DNA of 64,000 bases, taken from positions 98,044-162,043 of the forward strand of contig JAUUNK010000001.1 of the NCBI GenBank assembly GCA_030844565.1, written 5' to 3'. Of the stretch, positions 27,323-36,013 are shown in pieces. The notes below the pieces were generated by a model, which saw nothing but the letters and a program-made list of their open reading frames with translations, searched no databases and was not told the DNA's origin. The translations under genes and the position numbers were made by a program. The first letter of the stretch is position 1; each line of letters opens with the position of its first letter. The stretch comes from Bacteroides ovatus. Its GTDB lineage: Bacteria > Bacteroidota > Bacteroidia > Bacteroidales > Bacteroidaceae.

Positions 27323-28939
27323 ATGAAAACAATCTATAACATCACCTTCGGCATGCTCTGCCTCTGCGGACTCCTGCTGGGAGCATGCACCGACTTCGAG
27401 GAACTGAACACAGACCCTTCCAAATCATCGTCTACCAACCCCAACCACCAGCTATCCATGATTCAGCTACAGACCTGGGGACACTGGCAAATGTGCCAGC
27501 CTTATCCTTTCTACCTCGCCGCCTTCGCCCAATACATGCAAGGCGACTGGAACGCCACCAACTACGGCGGGCAATACCGCAAGAACGATGCCGAAATGGG
27601 GAACACATGGAACATGATGTATCCGGCACTCATCAAAAACATAGTAGACATATTGGACAAAACCCAGGATGAAGAACGGGCAGTCAACATTCACTCCGTG
27701 GCACGCATCTACCGCGTCTATCTCTTCTCCATCCTGACGGACATGTATGGAGACTGCCCCTACTTCGACGCCGGAAAGGGATTTATCACCGGAAACGTGA
27801 AGCCCGCCTACGATAAGCAGGAACTCATATACAAAGACTTCCTCAAAGAACTCACCGAAGCAGTGGACGCGCTCGACCCCGACGGAGACAAAGTGACCGG
27901 AGACATCATCTACCAGGGCGACATAGCCAAGTGGAAACGCTTCGCCAACTCCCTCCACCTGCGCTATGCCCTGCGCATCGTCAATGTGGAACCGGAACTC
28001 GCCAAGCAAGAAGCCCTCAAAGCGCTCCGCCACGAAGCAGGCGTATTGCAGTCGGCTGCCGACGATGCCCTGATTGCCTACAACGATATGTTCGACTGGG
28101 GCGCCGATGAATTTCGCAGAAACGGCCTTGCCCAGATGTGGAGAGGACGCGAAGCATACCCGACGGCTTATATATGCAGCACCTTCTGGAAGCAGATGGA
28201 CACGACCTCGGACCCGCGCCTCTTCGTCATCTCCCGCTGCTACAACGAGAGCTCCGCCAACAATCCCTTCGGACGCATCGACATCACAGACGAGATGCGC
28301 GAAATGGCGCCGGACAAGTTTCAGCCTTGCGACCCGGGTTACTTCTGGTATGACAAATGGCCCAACGGCTACCAAAGCAAGCTCACAGGAGAATATGAAA
28401 TGAAAGCCACCCGCCCGCAAATAAACAATATCTTCCTGAAAGGAAACGTGCCGGGAGTCGTCATGTCTTACGCCGAAGTGGAATTGCTGATGGCAGAAGC
28501 CAAAGCGCGCTGGGCAGGAGAAGTTGCCACCGGTGAAGACGCCGCCACACACTACGGCAATGGCGTCCGCGCCGCCATCCACTTCCTGGAGAAGTTTGGC
28601 GCCGACAAGTTCGACGAACCGGCAATCGACACCTACCTGCAAGCAAACCCGTTTCCGGCAAGCGGACTAAACGAACAACTTACCGCCATCAACACCCAAT
28701 TGTGGATTCTGCACTTCAACAACGCTCCCGAAGGATATGCCAACTGGAGAAGAACGGATATTCCCCTGCTCCGCCCTTCTTCCGAATACGGCGCCATCAC
28801 CATCGACTCGCAGACCACGCCGCTGCGCCTCTGCTACCCCCTGTTCGAAAGCTCTTATAACCCCGAGGGCTACCAATCCGCCATCAGCGCCATGGGAGGC
28901 AAAGACGACTGGAACTCACCCGTATGGTGGGATAAATAA
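27323..28939 (+). CDS. SusD-like (type 2) outer-membrane lipoprotein, PUL 2
   Basis: A 538-residue lipoprotein with lipobox LLGAC, partner of the preceding SusC. The NTDPSKSSSTNPN start, FANSLHLRYALRI and SYAEVELLMAEAKARW are typical of the SusD-like type 2 family. It is close in type to the PUL 1 SusD and unlike the classical RagB/SusD protein of PUL 3. Confidence 0.93.
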   Translation: MKTIYNITFGMLCLCGLLLGACTDFEELNTDPSKSSSTNPNHQLSMIQLQTWGHWQMCQPYPFYLAAFAQYMQGDWNATNYGGQYRKNDAEMGNTWNMMYPALIKNIVDILDKTQDEERAVNIHSVARIYRVYLFSILTDMYGDCPYFDAGKGFITGNVKPAYDKQELIYKDFLKELTEAVDALDPDGDKVTGDIIYQGDIAKWKRFANSLHLRYALRIVNVEPELAKQEALKALRHEAGVLQSAADDALIAYNDMFDWGADEFRRNGLAQMWRGREAYPTAYICSTFWKQMDTTSDPRLFVISRCYNESSANNPFGRIDITDEMREMAPDKFQPCDPGYFWYDKWPNGYQSKLTGEYEMKATRPQINNIFLKGNVPGVVMSYAEVELLMAEAKARWAGEVATGEDAATHYGNGVRAAIHFLEKFGADKFDEPAIDTYLQANPFPASGLNEQLTAINTQLWILHFNNAPEGYANWRRTDIPLLRPSSEYGAITIDSQTTPLRLCYPLFESSYNPEGYQSAISAMGGKDDWNSPVWWDK

Positions 28940-28975
28940 ACCAAATTGTTCATCATCTATTAAAAAGAAAACAGT

Positions 28976-29356
28976 ATGAAAAGAATAATATTTATATGCA
29001 CCCTGCTCATCTCGCTTTTCAGCTTCAACGGTTGCAGCGATGACATAGACACTCCGGCACTCACCACCGACGAATATCCACGTATCCTGGGACGCTGGCC
29101 CGACAAGCAAGACGACGGCACACTGGGCATCTTCGAAACTCCCCTGAACAAGTCCCTGGTTATCGATCTGCAATATACTCCCGCCGAATTCTGCGAAGGC
29201 ATCTGGTATCTGGACGGAAGAGAAATACACCGGGGTGTAGGTCTGGAATATGTTCCCTCGGTGGAAGGCACGTTCAACCTGAAACTGATTGTGCGCACTC
29301 CCACCCGTGAAACCAGCCGCGAAGCAATCCTCAAAGTGACACCCCCGATGGAGTGA
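28976..29356 (+). CDS. Small surface lipoprotein, immunoglobulin/PKD-like
   Basis: A 126-residue lipoprotein (lipobox FNGC). After a short linker, a single beta-rich domain contains GIWYLDGREIHRG and GTFNLKLIVRTP, which look like a PKD or Ig-like fold. It stands where PUL operons carry a surface glycan-binding protein, but it is much smaller than usual. It may bind the substrate or only serve as a spacer module. No family could be named with certainty. The 22-bp-phased repeat array follows before the GH5 gene. Confidence 0.7.
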   Translation: MKRIIFICTLLISLFSFNGCSDDIDTPALTTDEYPRILGRWPDKQDDGTLGIFETPLNKSLVIDLQYTPAEFCEGIWYLDGREIHRGVGLEYVPSVEGTFNLKLIVRTPTRETSREAILKVTPPME

Positions 29357-29387
29357 ACAACAACTGTTATAAAGTGGCTTCTCAGCT

Positions 29388-29519
29388 ATTAATAGTTGAT
29401 TTCTCAGGTGTTAATACCTGTCACGCAGGATGTTAATACCTGACAACTCAACTGTTAACACCTGACAAACCGTTTATTAACAGCCATCGCATGAAATGTG
29501 AATACCCTGCCCACAAGCT
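29388..29519. repeat. 22-bp-phased repeat array, copy A
   Basis: Six units begin every 22 bp (29388, 29410, 29432, 29454, 29476, 29498). The best-kept core is GTTAATACCTG; the outer units are degenerate. Around 29405-29420 the core forms the near-palindrome CAGGTGTTAATACCTG. Bases 29389-29485 match the reverse complement of 38328-38424 with three differences in 97. The array lies between the small lipoprotein gene and the GH5 gene of PUL 2. Confidence 0.85.
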
Positions 29520-29600
29520 ATTGTAGAGGCATTTTTTACATCGCCATGCGTGGCTCGAGACATCCAAACAAAGTAATAATAACTAAAACAAAGACGCAAC

Positions 29601-31229
29601 ATGAAAAGAATATTGATATATCTTGCATTTTTATTCCCCTGCCTCGTGGCCGCCTGCTCTGAAAAAGAAGAAACCCAGTCCGGCAACGGCGAAAAACCGC
29701 AGACTTACATTCCCTTTGAAATAAACCGGGGAGTCAACATCAGCAACTGGCTCTCGCAAAGCGAAGCCCGGGGCGAAGAACGAAGAAAGTATTTCACCCA
29801 AGCGGAAGTAGACCAACTCGCCGGCTTCGGCTTCGACCACATCCGCCTGCCGGTAGACGAAGAACAACTCTTCAGCGAAGACGGGCAAAAGATTCCCGAA
29901 GCATTCGAACTGTTACACAACGCCATCAAGTGGTGTCGGGAGGCAAACATGCGGGTGATTGTGGACTTGCACATTCTGCGGTCGCATTACTTCAACGCAG
30001 GAGGCAACACGACCACCACCATCCAAAGCTTCAAAGACACGTTTGAAGACGGAGGCACTTCCGGATGGTTCTCCTACAACGGAAACGAACTTACCGCCGA
30101 AGTGGTAGACAACCCCCAAATTGACAACATCAACCCTAGCGCGAAGGTGCTCCGCCTACACAAGATATCCAACACCGAATGGATGGCAGGCGCCAAAGAC
30201 ATAGCACTGCCTCTCGGCATGGGCGACGCCCAGTTCAAATACCTGCGCATGAAAGTGCGCAAGAACATCGCCAGCACAATGACTATCGAACTGCAAGATG
30301 AAAACGGGGTGTCTGCCTACACCGGATATGCTACCCTCACACCCAATCAATGGGAGATGGTTTCCATCCCCCTGGACAAGATGAACGGCAATTATAAGAG
30401 ACTGGTGCTCCGCCCCGACAACGGGCCTGCCGAGATGTACGTAGACGACATCTTCTTCTCCATCAGCAACGAGGGAGACAACTCGCAAATCGTGATTGAA
30501 ACAGACAACACACCGCTGCTCTGGAAAGATAAAGAAGCACAATACCGCTACTTCGACTTATGGAAAACACTGGCAGGCGAACTGAAAGACTATCCGAACG
30601 AATGGGTTGCCTACGAACTTCTCAACGAACCCGTAGCCCCTTATGCCTCACAATGGAACTCACTATCCGCCCAACTGATAAGAGAACTCCGCCTGACGGA
30701 ACCGGAACGGAAACTTATCATCGGCTCCAACAAATGGCAAGGAGTGGGCACTTTCGACGAACTCACCGTCCCTGCCAACGACCCGAATATTATCTTAAGC
30801 TTCCACTTCTACAATCCCCATCTCTTTACCCATTATAAAGCCGAATGGACGGATATGAAGGACTTGGACATAGCCATCCACTACCCGGGCGAGCTCATCA
30901 CAAAGGAAGATTACGACCAACTATCGGAGAAAGAAAAAGAAACGGTAGACCCCTATATGGGCACTTACAACAAAGCCGTCCTCGAGACATTGGTAAAGAA
31001 AGCGATGGATCAAGCCCATAAATACGGGCTACAACTGCACTGCGGAGAGTTCGGCTGCTACAATAAGACACCCCGCGCAGACAAGATTAACTGGCTACAG
31101 GACCTCATCGCCATCTTCCGCGAACACAACATCGCCTACTCCTACTGGGAATACAAAGCCGGCTTCGGTTTCTGCAACAGCAAAGGAGAAGTGACCGACC
31201 AGGAAGTACTCAATCTACTAACCAAATAA
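29601..31229 (+). CDS. GH5 endo-glucanase-like lipoprotein with an inserted carbohydrate-binding-like domain
   Basis: A 542-residue lipoprotein with lipobox LVAAC. The GH5 barrel opens with NRGVNISNWL and FDHIRLPVDE. The acid/base is Glu343 in YELLNEP and the nucleophile Glu483 in CGEFGCY. Between strand 3 (VIVDLHIL, near residue 117) and the rest of the barrel is an insertion from about residue 130 to 290 with a beta-sandwich look (DTFEDGGTSGWFSY ... YVDDIFFSIS), like CBM4/CBM11-type domains. It should cut a beta-glucan chain at the cell surface; the GH5 subfamily is not certain. Two GH3 genes follow closely and would finish the digestion. Confidence 0.88.
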   Translation: MKRILIYLAFLFPCLVAACSEKEETQSGNGEKPQTYIPFEINRGVNISNWLSQSEARGEERRKYFTQAEVDQLAGFGFDHIRLPVDEEQLFSEDGQKIPEAFELLHNAIKWCREANMRVIVDLHILRSHYFNAGGNTTTTIQSFKDTFEDGGTSGWFSYNGNELTAEVVDNPQIDNINPSAKVLRLHKISNTEWMAGAKDIALPLGMGDAQFKYLRMKVRKNIASTMTIELQDENGVSAYTGYATLTPNQWEMVSIPLDKMNGNYKRLVLRPDNGPAEMYVDDIFFSISNEGDNSQIVIETDNTPLLWKDKEAQYRYFDLWKTLAGELKDYPNEWVAYELLNEPVAPYASQWNSLSAQLIRELRLTEPERKLIIGSNKWQGVGTFDELTVPANDPNIILSFHFYNPHLFTHYKAEWTDMKDLDIAIHYPGELITKEDYDQLSEKEKETVDPYMGTYNKAVLETLVKKAMDQAHKYGLQLHCGEFGCYNKTPRADKINWLQDLIAIFREHNIAYSYWEYKAGFGFCNSKGEVTDQEVLNLLTK

Positions 31230-31244
31230 AAAACTCTTCAACGT

Positions 31245-33557
31245 ATGCGTAATACACTGATAACAATGGGAATATATTGTACACTAGGCATCGCGACAGC
31301 TTCCTGCCAAAGCGAGCGGAAGAACTATACCGACCCCAATCTACCCATAGCAGAACGCGTTTCCAACCTTATGTCGCAAATGACCCTGGAGGAAAAAGTA
31401 GCCCAGATGTGCCAATACGTAGGGCTCGAACACATGAAGACTGCCGAAAAGAACATGTCGGCAGAAGACCTGAAACATAGCCATGCCCAAGGGTTCTATC
31501 CCGGCCTCCACTCCTCGGATGTAGAAGAAATGACGAAGAAAGGCATGATAGGCTCCTTCCTGCACGTCGTAAAAGCCGAAGAAGCCAACTACCTGCAATC
31601 ACTGGCACAGCAAAGTCGCCTGAAAATCCCTCTCCTGATTGGCATCGACGCCATACATGGCAACGGACTGTACTGCGGCTCCACCATTTATCCGACCCCC
31701 ATCGGGCAAGCCTCCACTTTCGACCCTGCACTGATAGAACGCATGTCGCGCGAGACAGCCATAGAGATGCGTGCCAGCGGAATGCACTGGAGCTTCACCC
31801 CCAACGTGGAAGTAGCCCGCGACACCCGTTGGGGACGCATCGGAGAGACCTTTGGCGAAGACCCCTACCTGGTAGGGCAAATGGGAGCAGCCACCGTACG
31901 CGGACTGCAAACAGATGATTTCACAGGCACAGACAAAGCAATTGCCTGCGTCAAACATCTCGTAGGCGGCAGCCAGCCTGCTAACGGCATCAACGGCGCC
32001 CCGGCGGACATCTCCGAAAGAACGCTGAAAGAAGTATTCTTCCCTCCCTTCAAGCAATGCCTGGACGCAGGCGCATTCACCGTTATGACTGCCCACAATG
32101 AACTGAACGGCATCCCCTGCCACGGGAACAAATACCTGATGACGGAAGTCGTGCGCAACCAATGGAAGTTCCACGGCTTCATCGTGAGCGACTGGATGGA
32201 CATTGAGCGCATGCACGACTACCACGCCGTAGCCGAAACCCTGAAAGAAGCCTACCGCCTCAGCGTAGACGCCGGAATGGGCATGCACATGCACGGACCG
32301 GAGTTCTACGAAGCCGTTATCGAATGTGTCAACGAAGGCACACTCTCGGAAAAGCAGATAGACGCCTCTGTCGCCAAGATTCTGGAAGCTAAGTTCAGGC
32401 TGGGATTGTTTGAGAATCCGTTTGTCGACCTTGAGAAGAAAGACGAAATCGTATTCAACTCCAAGCATCGGCAAACAGCCCTCGAAGGAGCCCGCAAGTC
32501 CATCGTCCTGTTGAAGAACGAAAACAACCTGCTGCCTCTGGAACCTGCTAAATACAAAAGAGTATTCGTCACCGGACACAATGCCAACAACCAATCCATC
32601 CTGGGAGACTGGGCACTGGAACAACCGGAAAAACACGTCACCACCATCCTCCAAGGTCTGAAAAATGTAAGTCCTGAAACCAACTACGACTTCCTCGACC
32701 TGGGATGGAATGTGCGCCTGCTCTCCGACAGCCAGATACGCGAAGCCGCACAACAGGCACGCGCCTCCGACCTGGCAATCCTCGTCGTAGGAGAAAACTC
32801 CATGCGCTATCACTGGAATGAAAAGACCTGCGGAGAAAACAGTGACCGCTACGAACTCTCCTTGCCGGGACGCCAACAGGAACTGGTGGAAGCCGTAGCG
32901 GCAACCGGTACACCGACACTTGTCATCCTCGTCAACGGCCGTCCGCTGACTACCGAATGGATAGACGAAAACATACCAGCCATCATCGAAGCCTGGGAAC
33001 CGGGAGTAGCCGGAGGACAGGCACTGGCGGAAATTCTCTATGGCAAAGTCAACCCGAGCGGGAAGTTGCCTATCACCATCCCCCGCAACGTAGGTCAGAT
33101 TCAATGCATGTACAATCATAAATTTACCAATCACTGGTTTCCGTATGCTACCGGAAATTCACTACCTTTGTACGAGTTCGGCTACGGTCTGAGCTACACC
33201 ACCTATGAGTATGCAAACCTTAAACTCGCCGGAGAGACAATCACTCCCGACAAAAGCGTGCAAGTGACGGTAGATGTAACCAATACCGGAAAGAGGGACG
33301 GCGAAGAAATCATTCAACTTTATATTCGCGACGAATACAGCTCCGCTACGCGCCCCGTAAAAGAGTTGAAAAGTTTTGCCCGCATACCGCTGAAGGCGGG
33401 AGAGATGAAACAAGTGTCTTTCACCATCACCCCCGAGATGCTTTCCTACTATGATGCCGACATGCGGTATGGAGTAGAGAAAGGAACCTTCAAAATCATG
33501 GTGGGAAGCTCCTCCCGCGATGCCGACCTGCAAAGCGTCAAACTTACAGTGCAATAA
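31245..33557 (+). CDS. GH3 beta-glucosidase-like lipoprotein
   Basis: A 770-residue GH3 enzyme with lipobox TASC, so probably membrane-anchored. The two catalytic-core domains and the C-terminal fibronectin-III-like domain (YGVEKGTFKIMVGSSSRD) are present. The nucleophile is Asp316 in FIVSDWMD; KHLVGG and RDTRWGRIGETFGEDP are family signatures. It should release glucose from the non-reducing end of beta-gluco-oligosaccharides. It begins 16 bp after the GH5 stop and ends 5 bp before the next GH3 start, so the three are co-transcribed. Confidence 0.93.
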   Translation: MRNTLITMGIYCTLGIATASCQSERKNYTDPNLPIAERVSNLMSQMTLEEKVAQMCQYVGLEHMKTAEKNMSAEDLKHSHAQGFYPGLHSSDVEEMTKKGMIGSFLHVVKAEEANYLQSLAQQSRLKIPLLIGIDAIHGNGLYCGSTIYPTPIGQASTFDPALIERMSRETAIEMRASGMHWSFTPNVEVARDTRWGRIGETFGEDPYLVGQMGAATVRGLQTDDFTGTDKAIACVKHLVGGSQPANGINGAPADISERTLKEVFFPPFKQCLDAGAFTVMTAHNELNGIPCHGNKYLMTEVVRNQWKFHGFIVSDWMDIERMHDYHAVAETLKEAYRLSVDAGMGMHMHGPEFYEAVIECVNEGTLSEKQIDASVAKILEAKFRLGLFENPFVDLEKKDEIVFNSKHRQTALEGARKSIVLLKNENNLLPLEPAKYKRVFVTGHNANNQSILGDWALEQPEKHVTTILQGLKNVSPETNYDFLDLGWNVRLLSDSQIREAAQQARASDLAILVVGENSMRYHWNEKTCGENSDRYELSLPGRQQELVEAVAATGTPTLVILVNGRPLTTEWIDENIPAIIEAWEPGVAGGQALAEILYGKVNPSGKLPITIPRNVGQIQCMYNHKFTNHWFPYATGNSLPLYEFGYGLSYTTYEYANLKLAGETITPDKSVQVTVDVTNTGKRDGEEIIQLYIRDEYSSATRPVKELKSFARIPLKAGEMKQVSFTITPEMLSYYDADMRYGVEKGTFKIMVGSSSRDADLQSVKLTVQ

Positions 33558-33561
33558 TATT

Positions 33562-35922
33562 ATGAAGAAATTACTATGTGGACTAGCCCTGTTCCTCTCT
33601 GCCGGCAGCATCTGTGCCGGCAGCAAGAAGGACATGTACAAAAAAGACTGGATTGACTTCAACAAGAATGGAGTAAAGGACGTGTACGAAGACCCCGCCG
33701 CACCCCTCGAAGCCCGTGTCGCCGACTTACTTTCGCAAATGACGCTCGAAGAGAAGACCTGCCAGATGGCTACCTTGTATGGCTCGGGGAGAGTGCTGAA
33801 GGATACATGGCCTACCCCCGAGTGGAGCAATGAAATCTGGAAAGACGGCATCGGCAACATCGACGAGCAAGCAAACGGACTAGGCAGGTTCGGGGCCGAA
33901 CTCTCTTATCCTTATAATATTAGCGTCAAGAACCGCCACGAAGTGCAACGTTGGTTTGTAGAACACACCCGCCTGGGCATTCCCGTAGACTTCACCAACG
34001 AAGGAATACGCGGCCTCTGCCACAACCGTGCCACCATGTTTCCCGCCCAATGCGGACAGGGTGCCACGTGGAACAAAAAGCTAATCCGAGAGATAGCCCA
34101 AGTAACTGCTAATGAAGCGAAAGCACTCGGCTATACCAACATCTACTCTCCCATCCTCGACATCGCCCAAGACCCGCGCTGGGGACGCGTAGTGGAAAGC
34201 TACGGCGAAGACCCCTATCTGGCAGGCGAACTGGGCAAGCAAATGATTCTCGGGCTTCAAGCCCAAGGGATAGTCTCCACTCCGAAGCATTTCGCCGTGT
34301 ACAGCATCCCTGTAGGAGGACGCGACGGCGCCACACGCACCGACCCGCACGTGGCTCCGCGCGAGATGAAGACGCTCTACCTGGAACCTTTCCGCAAGGG
34401 AATACAGGAAGCGGGCGCCCTGGGGGTGATGAGTTCGTACAACGATTACGACGGAGAGCCCATTTCGGGCAGCTATCATTTCCTCACTGAGATTCTCCGC
34501 CAGCAATGGGGATTCAAAGGTTACGTAGTCTCGGACAGTGAAGCTGTGGAGTTTCTGCGCACCAAGCACCGCATCACTCCCACCGAAGAAGAAATGGCGG
34601 CACAAGTAGTGAACGCCGGACTGAATATCCGCACGAACTTCACCCCTCCCCAAGATTTTATTCTCCCCCTGCGCCGCGCCATCAGCGAAGGCAAAATCTC
34701 TTTGCAGACCATTGACCAACGTGTCGGCGAGATTCTCCGTGTCAAGTTCATGATGGGGCTCTTTGACAATCCCTATCCCGGAGATGAACGTCATCCGGAG
34801 ACGGTGGTTCATAGCGCAACCCATCAAGAAGTATCCATGAGGGCAGCCCTGGAATCCATCGTCCTCCTAAAGAATCAGAACCAAATGCTGCCACTCTCCA
34901 AGAGCCTGGGCAAGATAGCTGTTATCGGCCCGAATGCAGAGGAAGTAAAAGAGTTAACCTGCCGCTACGGTCCCGCCAACGCCCGCATCAAGACCGTATA
35001 TCAGGGAATCAAAGAATACCTGCCCCAAGCCGAAGTGCGTTATGCCAAAGGCTGCGACATCATCGACAAGCACTTTCCCGAAAGCGAGTTATATGAGATT
35101 CCGCTGGATGGGCAGGAACAAGCCATGATAGACGAAGCGGTGGCATTGGTCAAAGCCTCGGACGTTGCCATCCTGGTATTGGGAGGAAATGAAAAGACGG
35201 TAAGAGAAGAATTTTCGCGCACGAGCCTCGATCTCTGCGGAAGACAGGAGCAATTGCTCAAAGCGGTATATGCCACCGGAAAGCCTGTGGTGCTAGTGAT
35301 GGTAGACGGCAGGGCGGCAACTATCAACTGGGCGAACAAGAATCTATCTGCCATCGTGCATGCCTGGTTCCCGGGAGAGTTTATGGGCGATGCCATCGTT
35401 AAGGTTCTTTTTGGTGATTATAATCCGGGTGGGCGGCTTGCCGTCACCTTTCCCAAGTCCGTAGGGCAGATTCCTTTCGCTTTTCCCTTCAAACCGGGTT
35501 CGGACTCAAAAGGCAGGGTGCGCGTAGACGGGGTGCTATATCCTTTCGGATATGGATTAAGCTACACGAGTTTTACTTATTCCGACCTCAAAATATCTAA
35601 GCCCGTCATCGGGACGCAAGAGAATATCACTCTTACGTGTACCGTTAAGAATACGGGCAAAAGAGCGGGAGACGAAGTTGTGCAGCTCTATATACGGGAT
35701 GATTTCAGTAGTGTGACTACTTATGAGAAGGTATTGCGCGGATTTGAACGTATCCACTTGCAGCCCGGAGAAGAGAAAGCGGTGAGCTTCACCCTCACCC
35801 CGCAGGACTTGGGGTTGTGGGATAAGAACAACCGGTTCACCGTGGAGCCGGGAAGTTTCTCGGTGATGGTGGGGGCTTCTTCACAGGATATTCGGTTGAA
35901 AGGGAACTTTGAAGTCCGGTAA
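33562..35922 (+). CDS. GH3 glycosidase, periplasmic
   Basis: A 786-residue GH3 enzyme. The ATG at 33562 (MKKLLCGLALFL) gives a normal signal peptide; the open frame extends 42 bp upstream into the previous gene. Near the mature N terminus DFNKNGVKDVYED looks like an EF-hand-type calcium loop, common in a GH3 subgroup. The nucleophile is Asp325 in VVSDSEAVEF, and PRWGRVVESYGEDP and KHFAVYSIPVGGRDG are present. It differs clearly from the preceding GH3 and may act on another linkage; members with this insert-rich GGRDG loop include beta-glucosidases and xylosidases. Last gene of the PUL 2 operon. Confidence 0.9.
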   Translation: MKKLLCGLALFLSAGSICAGSKKDMYKKDWIDFNKNGVKDVYEDPAAPLEARVADLLSQMTLEEKTCQMATLYGSGRVLKDTWPTPEWSNEIWKDGIGNIDEQANGLGRFGAELSYPYNISVKNRHEVQRWFVEHTRLGIPVDFTNEGIRGLCHNRATMFPAQCGQGATWNKKLIREIAQVTANEAKALGYTNIYSPILDIAQDPRWGRVVESYGEDPYLAGELGKQMILGLQAQGIVSTPKHFAVYSIPVGGRDGATRTDPHVAPREMKTLYLEPFRKGIQEAGALGVMSSYNDYDGEPISGSYHFLTEILRQQWGFKGYVVSDSEAVEFLRTKHRITPTEEEMAAQVVNAGLNIRTNFTPPQDFILPLRRAISEGKISLQTIDQRVGEILRVKFMMGLFDNPYPGDERHPETVVHSATHQEVSMRAALESIVLLKNQNQMLPLSKSLGKIAVIGPNAEEVKELTCRYGPANARIKTVYQGIKEYLPQAEVRYAKGCDIIDKHFPESELYEIPLDGQEQAMIDEAVALVKASDVAILVLGGNEKTVREEFSRTSLDLCGRQEQLLKAVYATGKPVVLVMVDGRAATINWANKNLSAIVHAWFPGEFMGDAIVKVLFGDYNPGGRLAVTFPKSVGQIPFAFPFKPGSDSKGRVRVDGVLYPFGYGLSYTSFTYSDLKISKPVIGTQENITLTCTVKNTGKRAGDEVVQLYIRDDFSSVTTYEKVLRGFERIHLQPGEEKAVSFTLTPQDLGLWDKNNRFTVEPGSFSVMVGASSQDIRLKGNFEVR

Positions 35923-35959
35923 GTTCCCCAAACACTCTTTCCCCACCAATCCATACTAT

Positions 35960-35996
35960 CTCCCATTACCCTCCTTGGCAAGGAGGACAATGGGAG
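35960..35996. terminator. Hairpin between convergent GH3 genes
   Basis: CTCCCATT and CCTCCTTG pair with CAAGGAGG and AATGGGAG around a very short loop. It lies in the 91-bp gap between the ends of PUL 2 and PUL 3 and is a likely bidirectional terminator, although no long T run follows. Confidence 0.5.
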
Positions 35997-36013
35997 AAGC
36001 AAAAGCCTCACAT

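Noticed and set aside
29388..29519. The 22-bp repeats as a CRISPR array
   Set aside because: The repeats are contiguous with no unique spacers of usual length, the units drift, and no cas genes are present.
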